From Chara braunii (Eukaryota > Streptophyta > Charophyceae > Charales > Characeae), in NCBI GenBank assembly GCA_003427395.1, contig BFEA01000083.1, positions 2,951,123-2,986,595 of the forward strand: DNA of 35,473 bases. Direction: 5' to 3'. Every line of letters starts with the position of its first letter. The first letter of the stretch is position 1. The translations under genes and the position numbers were made by a program. The notes beneath the pieces were generated by a model that was given only the letters and a program-made list of their open reading frames with translations, was not told the origin of the DNA and made no database searches. This document shows positions 10,772 through 20,477 of this stretch, piece after piece.

Positions 10772-11491
10772 TTGTCCGAGTTACTCAAAACTTCTAGTAA
10801 AAAATCAATCAGCATACAGTCATTGTTAACTGCATAAGAGACTAGTATCCGTCAGACAGTACTCTCAATAGAAGATACGGAGTTTGTTTTTCAACATTTC
10901 ACGCCTTTCACATTAACACGATTTAATTATTTTGTGTCCAGGAGACTGTCTTGACCAGTCTCAATCAGATCGCGTCCGCGGCTGCCTTCCAGTATCGGTA
11001 TGTCAGTGCAACTGGTTTCAAGCAAGCTGAACTATCTATCTTTGTGGTTCACACTCAATTCGTTGAGGGAACCATTCATGACTTGAGACCCTATGTAAAG
11101 AAGGGGAAAGAGACCCGTGAACATTTCAACTCAGTCTGGACCTTAGCTGCCAGGTACCTGGAGGGGAGAGAGGAGTTTGATGGGAGTGGTACTAAAGTGA
11201 TCCGCAGCTTTAGGCCAAAGCTCTACTTAGATTATCCCAAGCCTCCAGTACCCTTCACTCTCACAGACGCCTCTTGTTGGGGCGACCTGGTGGATCTGGC
11301 AAGGAGGTACATCTCTCCAGCGGTGATCGATTATGAGGCAATGACTGAACCATCAAATTTCCAGCCTATGTTGCACGCCCGGTCACGGCCGGGGCTGAAA
11401 ACTCGGTCGTGGCCGTCGCCCAAATCGGTCGGGTTCGGCCACGGTCGACCAGCCAAGTTTGGTGCAGCAATGTTTTTTCCATATTTTAGTG

Positions 11492-11583
11492 GACAAAAAA
11501 AAAAAAAAAAAATATGGGCGTGTAGGGTTCAAAAGAACCTACATGCCCATATTTTTTGGGGGGGCATTGTTGTTTTCTATTGC

Positions 11584-11618
<35 letters not shown>

Positions 11619-11682
11619 GGTGGGGGGTTAAAAAAAACCCAAAACCCCATATTTTTTTGGGGGGGATTTTTTTTTTCTATTT

Positions 11683-11717
<35 letters not shown>

Positions 11718-11732
11718 GCTTTGAAACCCCGC

Positions 11733-11736
<4 letters not shown>
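11492..11736. repeat. Low-complexity A/T/G runs with hairpins inside the hAT-like element
   Basis: Three poly-A runs alternate with two related cassettes of the form 'ccatattttttggggggg' plus 'ctattgcattaaaa'. The first cassette contains a near-perfect hairpin, 'atatgggcgtgtagggttc' against 'gaacctacatgcccatat', with a 4-base loop. The second cassette is a simplified version of the first in which bases have drifted to homopolymers. That pattern suggests read or gap-filling errors on a real hairpin-rich region. Confidence 0.6.

Positions 11737-11769
<33 letters not shown>
11737..11769. repeat. (GT)n microsatellite abutting the adapter
   Basis: About 16 GT units end exactly where the adapter sequence starts at 11770. 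Whether this tract belongs at this place in the genome is uncertain. Confidence 0.8.
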
Positions 11770-11774
<5 letters not shown>

Positions 11775-11807
11775 TCTTATACACATCTAGATGTGTATAA
11801 GAGACAG
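11770..11807. other. Mate-pair junction adapter (sequencing artefact)
   Basis: Two 19-bp Tn5 mosaic ends face each other: 'ctgtctcttatacacatct' at 11770-11788 directly followed by its reverse complement at 11789-11807. This 38-bp palindrome is the circularisation junction left by Nextera mate-pair libraries. It is not expected in a plant or algal chromosome. It marks an untrimmed read built into the assembly. Confidence 0.97.
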
Positions 11808-12086
11808 GAGCATGACTCTTCTACCGAAACCACGACCAGAGAAGTGCAGCACGCCGATCGGGATTCTGAAGGTGAGTCTGAAATGAATGATGCAGAGGCG
11901 ACCCAGTCCTAGCACGGATGGGACCAGTGGCGACGGGATCACCCACCTGCAGAACCCGTGGAGAGGGGCCAGGAGGCCAGCTCGTGACGACATGAGCGGG
12001 GCCAAGGTCGCTAGGCGGACGAGAGGCTCACTCACGACGGCAGAAGAACAGACGGAGACCATGATACGAGAGAGAGAGAGACGAGA
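11808..12086. other. Misassembled duplicate of 6176-6454
   Basis: All 279 bases line up without a gap against 6176-6454, with a constant offset of 5632, and I see no mismatch. Copy B of the same repeat differs at many sites here, so the source is copy A itself. Together with the adjoining adapter this shows an assembly artefact, not a third copy of the repeat. Confidence 0.93.
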
Positions 12087-12606
12087 NNNNNNNNNNNNNN
12101 NNNNNNNNNNNNNNNNNNNNNNNNNNNNNNNNNNNNNNNNNNNNNNNNNNNNNNNNNNNNNNNNNNNNNNNNNNNNNNNNNNNNNNNNNNNNNNNNNNNN
12201 NNNNNNNNNNNNNNNNNNNNNNNNNNNNNNNNNNNNNNNNNNNNNNNNNNNNNNNNNNNNNNNNNNNNNNNNNNNNNNNNNNNNNNNNNNNNNNNNNNNN
12301 NNNNNNNNNNNNNNNNNNNNNNNNNNNNNNNNNNNNNNNNNNNNNNNNNNNNNNNNNNNNNNNNNNNNNNNNNNNNNNNNNNNNNNNNNNNNNNNNNNNN
12401 NNNNNNNNNNNNNNNNNNNNNNNNNNNNNNNNNNNNNNNNNNNNNNNNNNNNNNNNNNNNNNNNNNNNNNNNNNNNNNNNNNNNNNNNNNNNNNNNNNNN
12501 NNNNNNNNNNNNNNNNNNNNNNNNNNNNNNNNNNNNNNNNNNNNNNNNNNNNNNNNNNNNNNNNNNNNNNNNNNNNNNNNNNNNNNNNNNNNNNNNNNNN
12601 NNNNNN
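12087..12606. other. Assembly gap, 520 N
   Basis: Undetermined bases. Any open frame that crosses them has no meaning. The sequence directly to the right (12607-12720) is again homopolymer-rich (runs of T, C and G) and should be treated with caution. Confidence 0.99.
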
Positions 12607-13070
12607 TTTTTTTTTTTCGGCCCCAAAATTATCCGCCCCCCTGTTTTTGAAGTTTTTATGTTTTTTTTTTTGCGAGGGGGTTGGGGAGCCCCCCCCCACT
12701 CGAAACCCACTCCCCGCTCCCAAAACCCCTTCCCCGATCGGCCACGATCGCGGCCGAAAGTTCTGGGCCTGAGCGGCCTTGGCCGGGGGGATCCCGTTCA
12801 CGGCCGGCGGCCGCGGCTACGACCGAACTCGGCCACGGCCAGGGGGGAACATAGTTTCCAGCATCTCAAAAGAGGGATTTTCTCTCGACCATATGTTCCT
12901 ACACTATGAGAGGAGTTTTGTGCTATGGTTGATTTCCTTATCATGAGACTGGGCTAGAAGTGCTCGGAACTAGCAGGTTTCAGGTGGCTCTATATACAGA
13001 GACCACAACCTCAGAGAGTACGGAGACATGGCCGAAAACCCGAACGACAGACAGCAAAATGAGAGATTGA

Positions 13071-13842
13071 GTGTGAGGATTCAGAGGGATAAGTGAGGAC
13101 TTTAGATCGGTGTTGGCCATAATCCCTACTTGTGTTCTTTCTGAGACTATTACGAGTTATCATTCTTCCCTCGTCCGACTTCGTCATTGCTTGAGTCAGT
13201 CAGTCTTGCTTTGCATTGTCATTGTTGATGATTACATTTCTTTGATGGTAACTTGGCAAAATTGATGCATGCATGACATCAAAATTTTATGATTATTATT
13301 TGCATAATTTTTTGCTGTTCCGAATCAAAATAAAAGATTCCTAAGACCGGGGACCGGCGAAGACCGCAATTGAAGGGTCTCGCTCGAAGCCGGACGCACA
13401 CAACAGGAAGGGATTTGCTTTATTTTATTTATTGCAAACTTCATCCAAATCCTGCGTGACAGCCTGTTGGTTTTCTGGTCGCTTGAAGAGGCCCGATTAG
13501 AAAAAAAGTGCGACAAAAATGCCGCCATTGTCGGAGATACGAAAAATTTTCGTGTCCGGAATGAGTCTGGGTCAGCAAACAACTTTGAGCTTTGATTAGG
13601 CCTTGAGAACTGTTGACAATTTGTCAAATCTCAGATTGACTTTATCATTTCAATTGAGATGCAATCATCTTGAAAGTTCCAGTTGCTAACCGAGTATCAT
13701 CTCTTCGTGTGTGAGGTACCACACTGGACTGGGGGAGGAGACTGATATAATTATTGGAGAAGATCGAGCTTTGATCTCAGGTATGTGTATAAGCCCTTGA
13801 CTACAGAAAGAGATTGAAAAAGAAGATAACAATTCAGATTCG
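13071..13842. other. Unassigned DNA between the two retroelement parts
   Basis: AT-rich in the middle (13240-13330). No frame over 100 codons and no protein motif. The sequence after about 13690 ('gtaccacactggactggg' onward) may already be leader of the retroelement that follows. I found no LTR pair that would define that element's 5' end. Confidence 0.45.
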
Positions 13843-15800
13843 GGAGATGTTGGTCAACGATGTATTGAAAAGACTTTCTAAACTCACGTATAAGGAGATA
13901 CTCCCCTACCAGTAGAGGGTTGTTGGGTCTATCATTCACATGGTTCAACCATCTGCATATTGCTGACTCGCTTCTTGGAAGGAGATATCTATGATATCCG
14001 TCCTTACGTCAAAAATGGAGGATGCAATGATGGTGAGAATTTCAACTGGTTATGAAAAATTGTTGTTCAGTTCATCTATGATGAAAGAGCATACCTAATC
14101 AAGTGAAAGAAGAAAGTGGAATGGGGTCTAATGCCAGTAACATATGAGACTGTTTCGTTTCCTCCTATCCCTGACATCTACTGTGATGGGACTAATTGAC
14201 TACCAATTATCAGCATGGTACTGAAATGGGAGAGATGAACTGGTAATCATGAGATCTAAAGCGACTTCAATAGAGGAAATCGGACAGAGAAGGTCGAAAT
14301 TTGGCAGAGGTTCGCACTCAAGCCAAGAGAAGGTTGAGTGCCTCATGAGATCACTGAATACTCTAAGTAAGAGAGAGGTGTTCCCATATGAGGTTGTCAG
14401 ATATGAGATCGTCGAGAGTGGATGGGAGCAGGAACAATTCTATGTACTGATATTTTACTTCGTAGACCTGGATACGTATGATGTGAGAATTTATGTTCCT
14501 AAAGAAAGAAGTATTGACGCAGTGTATGGGAGATGCTGAGGACTTGATGAAGAAGTTGTACTGAAAGAGAAAAAAGACTTGAGAAGGAAAATAAATGTTT
14601 CATTAGATCTACTCGATTTAGTGTTATACAAGGATTTCCAGCTCCTCCCTTACCTGATATTAACTTGTCAAGAGATAATTGGTCTGTGGTGGTTGAGCTT
14701 GCACTGGAAGTGAAAAGAGAAAAAAAAACCAAATTAGTCAGTTTTACGTACCTCCAAGAGAGAAACCCTGGTTAAGATTGGTAAGGGGACATGGGAGATT
14801 GAATAAGGTTGAATCAGATAAATTGTTAAATTCCCTTAATTCTATAACGAGGAGAGTTGTGATTCCCTATGAGATCGTGAGATATGAGGCACTAAAGAAT
14901 CCAGGGTGAGAGCAGGACAGTGTGTATGTTCTTACCTATTACTTCATTGATCTTGATGAGTTTGATGTTGGGATCTACGTACCAAGACAAAAAATTGAAG
15001 AGTGTAGAAAATGTTCATGCTGGAAGGGAACATCGGATATCGTGCATGATGAGAAAAAAAAGTTAGAATGGGAAGGAGAAAGTTTATCTTGGAGTACCTA
15101 TGTCAGACCTTTCATTATATATCGTCCCCTCCTGTTGAAGGGCTTACCTTTCCGAGGGACAATTGGTCAGCCATGATAAATTTTCTATAGAAGGTGAAGA
15201 GGGCTCAAGAAGAATACTCTCAGCAGCAAGAATAACTGTTGTGAGAGGTAGACTTTATGAAGTAATTCAATCTAATAATCCCTTTCTAACTCTAAGATAC
15301 GAGACTTGTGTAAGGGGGCGGATAATATTTCACATTCCAGTAGTAAAGTTTCTGAACACAGGCAGCCTGAACGTAAGGATTTACGCTCCGGTATGCATAG
15401 AGAAGGAAGCAAAATATTTGAAATGTTGGTTATGCGTTTATATTAGTCTTATAAGGACAAAAAAGTGGCTGAAAAAATTACAGAGGAAAGTAACATGGGG
15501 AGAAGGAATAAGGCAATTTGAGAGACTGCCTAGCCTTTTAACTACAGATGGTTTTGACGACAGGAGAGACTGTACGCCTCTTCTGGAAGCCATTGCCATA
15601 ATACGTAATACAAGGGAGAGTGACTCCACAATGGTGATAAAGTCTTTACTCTTAAATACTTTTGAGCATCAGTTCGAGATTCCTGATTACACTCATCCAG
15701 AGATCTACCTTTAGTCCAAGGTGATCGATAATGTTTGGTCCTATTAAACAACTAACGTTTGAAGTTGCGCTGGAATATAGAGTAGTTAAGGCAGAACGGA
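13843..15800 (+). pseudogene. Retroelement N-terminal region: four tandem ~480-bp modules
   Basis: A module of about 140-160 codons is repeated four times. Its first half carries PYEVVRYEI (14384-14410), PYEIVRYEA (about 14866) or looser forms, then FYFVDLDTYDVRIYVP (14480), YYFIDLDEFDVGIYVP (14964), GSLNVRIYAPV (15370) and GDIYDIRPYV (13993). Its second half carries PPLPDINLSRDNWS (about 14641), PPVEGLTFPRDNWS (about 15127) and similar. Landmark spacing is 487, 484 and 406 bp. Every unit has stops or frameshifts; open pieces are 14249-14539, 14922-15176 and 15163-15714. A related single module occurs at 10951-11365. I do not know the domain; the position just 5' of a gag capsid region suggests a duplicated structural or accessory domain of the retroelement. 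Confidence 0.6.
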
Positions 15801-16530
15801 CTCTTCGGATCTCAGACAGAAACCTCTCTACCTTGGATGAACTTGAGTTATTGAAACCTTTATTTGATTAGATGAAAGATTCTGCCCTGAGAGCCGTCAC
15901 TGACCAAACTAAGATAAACTATTTACTGAAGGTGGTGAAAGTGAAAATTACTGAGAGAATATCATATCACTCTTCTAGAGAACGAGTCTCTCTTGCCAAG
16001 AGAATCAGTAGTGGTTTGTAAGCAGTATAATTTGACTATGAGATTAAAGACCTGACACGATACTTTATGATCCGGGGTACTGTAAAAAGGTATAACAGAA
16101 GATTGAGTAGGGATGATGAAAGAAAACTGATTTAGGATTATACTGGAAGACTGGTAATATATGTTTTGCCTCTGATCACCACCCAGTCTATTATTGTCTA
16201 CACTCTCTATGCACATAACTCCTAAGGGGTAGAGCAAGCAAGGGAAGTGAGAAACGAACCTGTATCTTTGGCAAGAAGAGTGAGAGATTGAAAAATAAGA
16301 AAAGGGAGGACAGAAGTTGCAGAGAGATAAGAAAGTATCAGAGAGAGCTTATGGTCAAAATGGCAGGACGGGGGAGACCAAACTCTTCTGCAGGAACTAA
16401 TGAGGAGACTCTGGTAGGTGTTATACGGGTCGAGAGAGTTGACACAATAAAAGGATAGTCAAATATTGCAAGAGTAAAGAGGCCAGATGAGAGGATTTCA
16501 TGCTTCAGAGGACCTTAAGTAAATGTTTTT
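15801..16530 (+). pseudogene. Linker between the repeated modules and gag, decayed
   Basis: Continues as broken, mostly charged peptide frames (for example LRISDRNLSTLDELELLK near 15808 and VKITERISYHSSRERVSLA near 15940), separated by stops. No domain recognised. MAGRGRPNSS at about 16360 is an AT-hook-like Gly-Arg-Pro motif. The stretch lies between the modules and the capsid-like region and reads in the same direction. Confidence 0.35.
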
Positions 16531-16980
16531 TTGGATAAATACGAGTTATTCGGTCTCAATTATAGTTGGACAGATAAACAACTGCTTAAGCACCTTCTAT
16601 CTTATTGTGACACGGACTCGAGGTTGGTTGTTCAAGAATTGATAGAAGGGGTCACTACATGGGAAGAGGTCAAAGAAAGAATGAAAAGAGAATTGCAAAA
16701 AGATTATGTTCCGACAACTACCAAGGATCTTCTCAACATCAGAAGAACTAAGTATGACACTTTCAACGTTTTTCATCAGACATTTATCAGAACAGCCAGA
16801 AGAATTTCGTAGTTCGATGAGGCTCAGAGATGCCATATTTTCCTGCCTAATTTTACTGACAATGAAAGACATACTGTTCTTAATCAAGCCCAACACTATC
16901 CTCTCAGATGGGATGAAATTGTTGCAATAGTCAGAACTCTACCTATGGTTTCTCACAAGAAATGGTCACAGCATCAGATC
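16531..16980 (+). pseudogene. Gag capsid-like region (retrotransposon gag)
   Basis: The frame at 16531-16812 reads FLDKYELFGLNYSWTDKQLL, with WEEVKERMKRELQKDY further on, the pattern of retrotransposon gag proteins, in which a helix-rich capsid domain precedes the zinc knuckle. It starts at TTG, not ATG, because the true start lies upstream in decayed sequence. A TAG at 16810-16812 interrupts it (RRIS stop FDEAQ); the same frame resumes and can be followed to about 16980. In a working element this protein would assemble the virus-like particle in the cytoplasm. Confidence 0.65.
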
Positions 16981-17016
16981 AGTACCTTGGCTAAAGACTG
17001 AGAGACTGAGAATGGT

Positions 17017-18222
17017 ATGAATAGAGGAAGCAATCTGAGTGCTGAAAATATTATTCAACGAATTATGGCCAATTATATGCCTGTCAATCATGCTGCACAC
17101 GAGAAAGAAAAGAAAAGGGCAGAAAGTGAAGATGATGAGGATGATGATGATGATGATGAAGGCTATGGTAAGAGAGAAGATTCTTCCAGATCCAGAAAGA
17201 ATAGAGGAAATGGTGGGAAAGATAATAGAGAGAGAAGGAAGTACGACGAACGACCAAGGAAAAGTTTTGTCTGCTACTACTGTGGGGAAGGAGGTCACAC
17301 TACCACTTATTGTAGGCCTTTGGAAGAGGATGTGAAAAGTGGGGTGGCTAAGAAGGATGCAATAGGTTATGTTTGTGATAGTTCGTGGAACAAATTGGAT
17401 CCAAGGCATCTTGGAGGTATGAGACTTCTTGCCCTTAAGCATGATGAAAAAATGAAGAAAAAGAAGAGGAGGAAAGCTAACATGAATGTTCACACTTTCA
17501 TAGACGAATTGCCTAAAGGGTTTATACAAGAACCTGATGATTCAATCACCATGATTGAGCTGCCCCTACGATCCCTCACTTTAGTAGAAGACATGCCTAA
17601 TGAGATCACTCCAAGCAAGTTTTCGTTAGGGGAGAGTTCTGCTTCCCATGTTTCTCCTGGGTTATCAACATTTTCTCATAGCGAGCCTGTTTGTTCGGCC
17701 AACATGATGTCATTTGAGGGTGATTTATCACCAGAGTTCGTTATGGAGCCCGATATAGTGATTGGAAAATTGAGGAATATTCATGCACACTTAACACCTC
17801 AGATGATAGAGGAGAAGAAAAAAAGAAAGGTCGATGAGGCTCTGATTGAAATTATTCATGATCAAGGGTCAGAACCTTTGTCCAGAAAGAGTGAGCAAGG
17901 GAAGAAGATAAAATTTCTTCTCAAGAGTGAATTAGAGGTTAAAACTGTAATTACGGATGTAATTACGAAGATGTTGGAAGAAACAGAAGTGACTTTATCT
18001 TTCAAGGAGACAATGACTCTAACACCTAAGTTGAGAGAGGAACTGAAGAAACTAATTGAAAAGAAAAAAATGGAAGTTAATTATCTGGGATCGGTCTTCC
18101 CCAGCCAGGTTAAGAGGACCTTGTTAGAATGTAAAATGAGATTCGCAACCATGGAAAGTGGGTATTTAACTATCTATATTAATCAGGTGAAAATTCGAGC
18201 TCTAGTAGATTCTGGAGCATAA
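17017..18222 (+). pseudogene. Gag C-terminus (CCHC zinc knuckle) and start of aspartic protease
   Basis: The longest open frame of the element, 401 codons from an ATG. An acidic stretch (EDDEDDDDDDEGYG, about residues 36-50) precedes a basic region. The zinc knuckle CYYCGEGGHTTTYC follows at 17272-17313, a C-X2-C-X4-H-X4-C nucleocapsid motif that would bind RNA. A long, poorly conserved linker leads to IRALVDSGA at 18193-18219, the catalytic Asp-Ser-Gly of a retropepsin, immediately cut by TAA at 18220. The frame therefore represents nucleocapsid plus the first strand of the protease. Catalytic Asp and zinc ligands are intact, but the polyprotein could not read into pol. Confidence 0.8.
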
Positions 18223-18560
18223 ATGATACTTATCTCTTAGTAAGCTATGGAGGTTTGTGACCTGACTATTGATAGACTTTCGAAACAAATACTAAGTTTA
18301 TTGACAATTTGCCCATCAGGGTTGAAATTTTGTCAGTCGAGCTGTTGGGGTTCGTTGTACCTGACCTAGAGCATGATTGTATTATAGGCACTCCGTTCTT
18401 ACATAGGATGAAAGCGGTTCAGTTCTTTAGTCATGAACGGTCGTCCTCGATTGGCTTACAAGACCTAGAAACTGCACAGGAACAGACATTCATGGTTTGT
18501 ACGTCCCATCACCATAAGCACAAGATATCAGTCAACTCAATCAGAAAAAAAAAGTGTTGA
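18223..18560 (+). pseudogene. Rest of the protease domain
   Basis: After the TAA at 18220 the frame at 18309-18560 (start not ATG) continues with PIRVEILSVELLGFVVPDLE and HDCIIGTPFLHRM. The latter matches the retropepsin signature near the C-terminus, where an Ile-Ile/Leu-Gly triad precedes a Trp- or Phe-Leu. It belongs to the same element as the nucleocapsid upstream and the RT downstream. Confidence 0.65.
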
Positions 18561-19052
18561 AAGAATAAAAAAAATAAAAGGGAAAGACAAACAGGAGGTC
18601 AAAGAGGAAGTCTCAGTTGATATTAATCAAATCTCAAAGATGATAAAAGTTTTTGGCAAGCTCAAAGATGAAGATGCCCAGATTGAAGCATTTACGAAGA
18701 CTGTTGAGACTGCTAAAGGTGAGAAAATGGAATTGAAGTTTGCGTCAACTCATTCTTTTTAAGGAAAATAGTCACTGGGTCAAAAAGAAAATACATGTTC
18801 AATTGCATAAAAAAGAACTCAGTGACAGTCCTAATAAAGAAGAATTATGACGAGTCACTGCAAAAAGAAAGAAGAATTATCAAAGCATTAAGAGAATCTG
18901 CAAAATTGGGGAATAGAGTCACCAGAGAAAGGTTTGACACGATGAAGATAGGATCAGATCAATTTATTCTGCCTAAGTAGAAGGAATATATTTTCAAAGT
19001 ATGTCAGTAGTTCTCTGGTGCATTCTCCTTTAATGATGAAGAAAAAGGGCGG
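18561..19052 (+). pseudogene. Protease-RT linker, decayed
   Basis: Lysine-rich, broken frames (VKEEVSVDINQISKMIKVFG near 18600; 18795-18980). No domain is visible. It connects protease and RT in the usual gypsy order. Confidence 0.4.
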
Positions 19053-19930
19053 TTGGATGTGAATATGATTAAGATGGCAAAAATTTGGACAGTTGATCAC
19101 ATTCCATGGAATGACAAACCAACCAAGTATGCCTTGAAACAAGAGGCAGAAGTTGTAAAGTATCTTGATAAGAAAATTGCATCTAATGTTGTTGAACCTG
19201 TTGATGGACCATATGTTAACCACTGGTTTTGCTTTTGGAATTCAAGGGTTGGATTGAAATGAATACAGAAGTTCAACTCTGTAACGGTACGTGATTCAGG
19301 TAGTCTCCCTAATGTTGATCTCCTTTCTGAATCCTTTGTTGGTCGATGCATATATTCTTTAATTGATTTATATTCTGGCTATGATCAGTTTCTCATTGAT
19401 CCCACTAGTCGACCAATGACTGTCATGCACACGCCAAGGGGCCTCATTCAGATGTGCGTGGTACCTCAAGGTTGGACCAATGGTTTGACAGTAGTTCAAA
19501 GGGATATGATCAAAGTCTTGCCGGACATCTCGTCTGAGATAACCAACCCTTATATTCATGATAATCTTTTAAAGGGACCTATGGTAAGAGATGAGAGTTG
19601 GTTGGGGATGGCGTCAGAGAGTTTGTCTTGGAGCATGCTGAAGGTGTAAAGTTGGTCCTAGAGAGACTTCAGAAGTATAATCTGACTGTCTGTGGACCAA
19701 AGTCATTTCTCTTCCAAGCAGAGGTCACCATTTTGGGCTTAGATGTTTCTCCAAGGGTAGGAGCGCTGACCCAAAAAGATAGACAAAATTTTGAACTAGT
19801 CACTGCCCCTCAAGCGGATGACATACGTCAGAAGTTTTTTGGGTGTCTGCGGGTTCTGGAGGATTTTCATCCCTCATTTTGTTACCCTTGCAGAACCTTT
19901 GAGGGAAATTGTGAGACAAGGGGCTGACTT
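19053..19930 (+). pseudogene. Reverse transcriptase domain, catalytically altered
   Basis: RT motifs in order: TVDHIPWNDKPTKYALKQ (19092-19145), DGPYVNHWFCFWN, YSLIDLYSGYDQF with the first catalytic Asp at 19365-19367, VVPQGWTNG (about 19460), and NPYIHDNLLKG at 19548-19577, which should be YIDD. The second catalytic Asp is His (CAT at 19557-19559), so polymerase activity is not expected. A TGA at 19260-19262 replaces what is probably Trp. Frameshifts occur near 19600 and 19820; the thumb region continues in another frame (VKLVLERLQKYNLTVCGPKS). In an active element this enzyme would copy the RNA into DNA within the particle. Confidence 0.85.
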
Positions 19931-20180
19931 ATCTTGGACCGATAAAAGACAGACTGTTGCAGAAACTCTGCAAGAAAAATTAAAAGATGGTGGTGCAGTG
20001 TTGAGAGTGCCCTACTATGATGATGAGGGGGGTAGACCCTTCATCATTGAGGCAAATGGATGACCAGTTGCTCTGGGTGGTGTACTCATACAGAAAAATG
20101 AGAATGGTAGAGAAAGACCTCTGAGGTTTTAGAGGAGGACTCTCAACTCCACAGAAAGAGGCTACACCCAGTTCAGAAAA
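19931..20180 (+). pseudogene. RNase H domain, 5' part
   Basis: Same frame as the RT start: SFLGVCGFWRIFIPHFVTLA, LREIVRQGADLSWTDK, then GGRPFIIEANG stop PVALGGVLIQ. These are the RT-RNase H connection and first RNase H strand. The expected catalytic Asp of that strand reads Asn (ANG) and a TGA follows at 20059-20061. The domain is interrupted at 20181 by a short inverted-repeat element and resumes at 20478. Confidence 0.7.
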
Positions 20181-20476
20181 ACTGACATTTCGTTAAAACT
20201 GACATTTTTTTCTAAATTCACGAAATTGAGCGTATCAAAAAACAAAAAAAATTAGTGTTTTTTTGTCCCCATGACGTCGGATGATCAGATCATCGGGTGT
20301 CGTGGCGAATCCCGATGATCTGACCATCGGATGTATGTTAACGGTACTTTAGGTTGAGGTACATCAGATGGACAAAGTGAGATAACCACTTTCTCACCCG
20401 ATGAGCAATAAAATTTTGACTAAGTCAATTTTCGTGAATTTAGAAAAAAATGTCAGTTTCAACGAAATATCAGTTG
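20181..20476. mobile_element. 296-bp non-autonomous inverted-repeat transposon (MITE)
   Basis: Terminal inverted repeats of about 50 bp: the left end contains 'aaactgacatttttttctaa', the right end its complement 'ttagaaaaaaatgtcagttt'. Both ends carry 'atttcgtt' and 'ttcgtgaattt' or their complements. A second, inner inverted repeat pairs 'gatgatcagatcatcggg' (20280) with 'cccgatgatctgaccatc' (20314), so the whole element can fold. The target duplication is short and A-rich, best fit 3 bp ('aaa' on both sides), ambiguous because of the A run. It has no coding capacity. It splits the RNase H frame between QFRK and ELLV. The superfamily cannot be fixed. Confidence 0.8.
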
Positions 20477-20477
20477 G

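Larger units (their letters stand above)
11366..12854. mobile_element. Non-autonomous hAT-like element (interior not reliable)
   Basis: Flanked by an 8-bp target duplication 'tttccagc' at 11358-11365 and 12855-12862. The left end begins 'ctatgttgcacgcccggtc'; the right end, reverse-complemented, begins 'ctatgttcccccctggccg', followed in both by GC-rich 'ggcc/cggtcg' sequence, so imperfect terminal inverted repeats extend about 45 bp. An 8-bp duplication with short inverted ends is characteristic of hAT transposons. No transposase is visible. True length is unknown because the middle holds low-complexity sequence, an adapter junction and a gap. Removing the insert plus one duplication copy restores the gag-like reading frame. 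Confidence 0.7.
10936..13070 (+). pseudogene. Ty3/gypsy gag-like fragment, split by a hAT-like insertion
   Basis: An open frame runs from a TTG at 10951 (no ATG nearby; 'tttgtgtccag/g' just upstream resembles a splice acceptor) to the insertion at 11366 and resumes in the same frame at 12863. It includes FVEGTIHDLRPYVKKGKE and PPVPFTLTDASCWGDLVDL. These correspond to the repeated module of the element at 13843-15800 (FLEGDIYDIRPYVKNG; PPLPDINLSRDNWS), so the two belong to related elements. After the insert the frame meets TGA at 12907 and TAG at 12955 but continues recognisably as FCAMVDFLIMRLG. The natural role would be a structural gag-type protein of the particle. The copy is disrupted and incomplete; no pol follows it directly. 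Confidence 0.6.

Noticed and set aside
11808-12086. Third genomic copy of the 3.5-kb repeat
   Set aside because: No visible mismatch to copy A and direct contact with the mate-pair adapter show a chimeric read.
11787-12909. Long open frames (257-340 codons) crossing the gap on both strands
   Set aside because: Most of their length is N. They also include the adapter-derived and misassembled segments.
16966-17529. 187-codon minus-strand frame opposite gag
   Set aside because: Lies opposite the zinc-knuckle frame, whose plus-strand motifs are unambiguous. The hydrophobic Ile/Phe run is the complement of the acidic GAT repeat.
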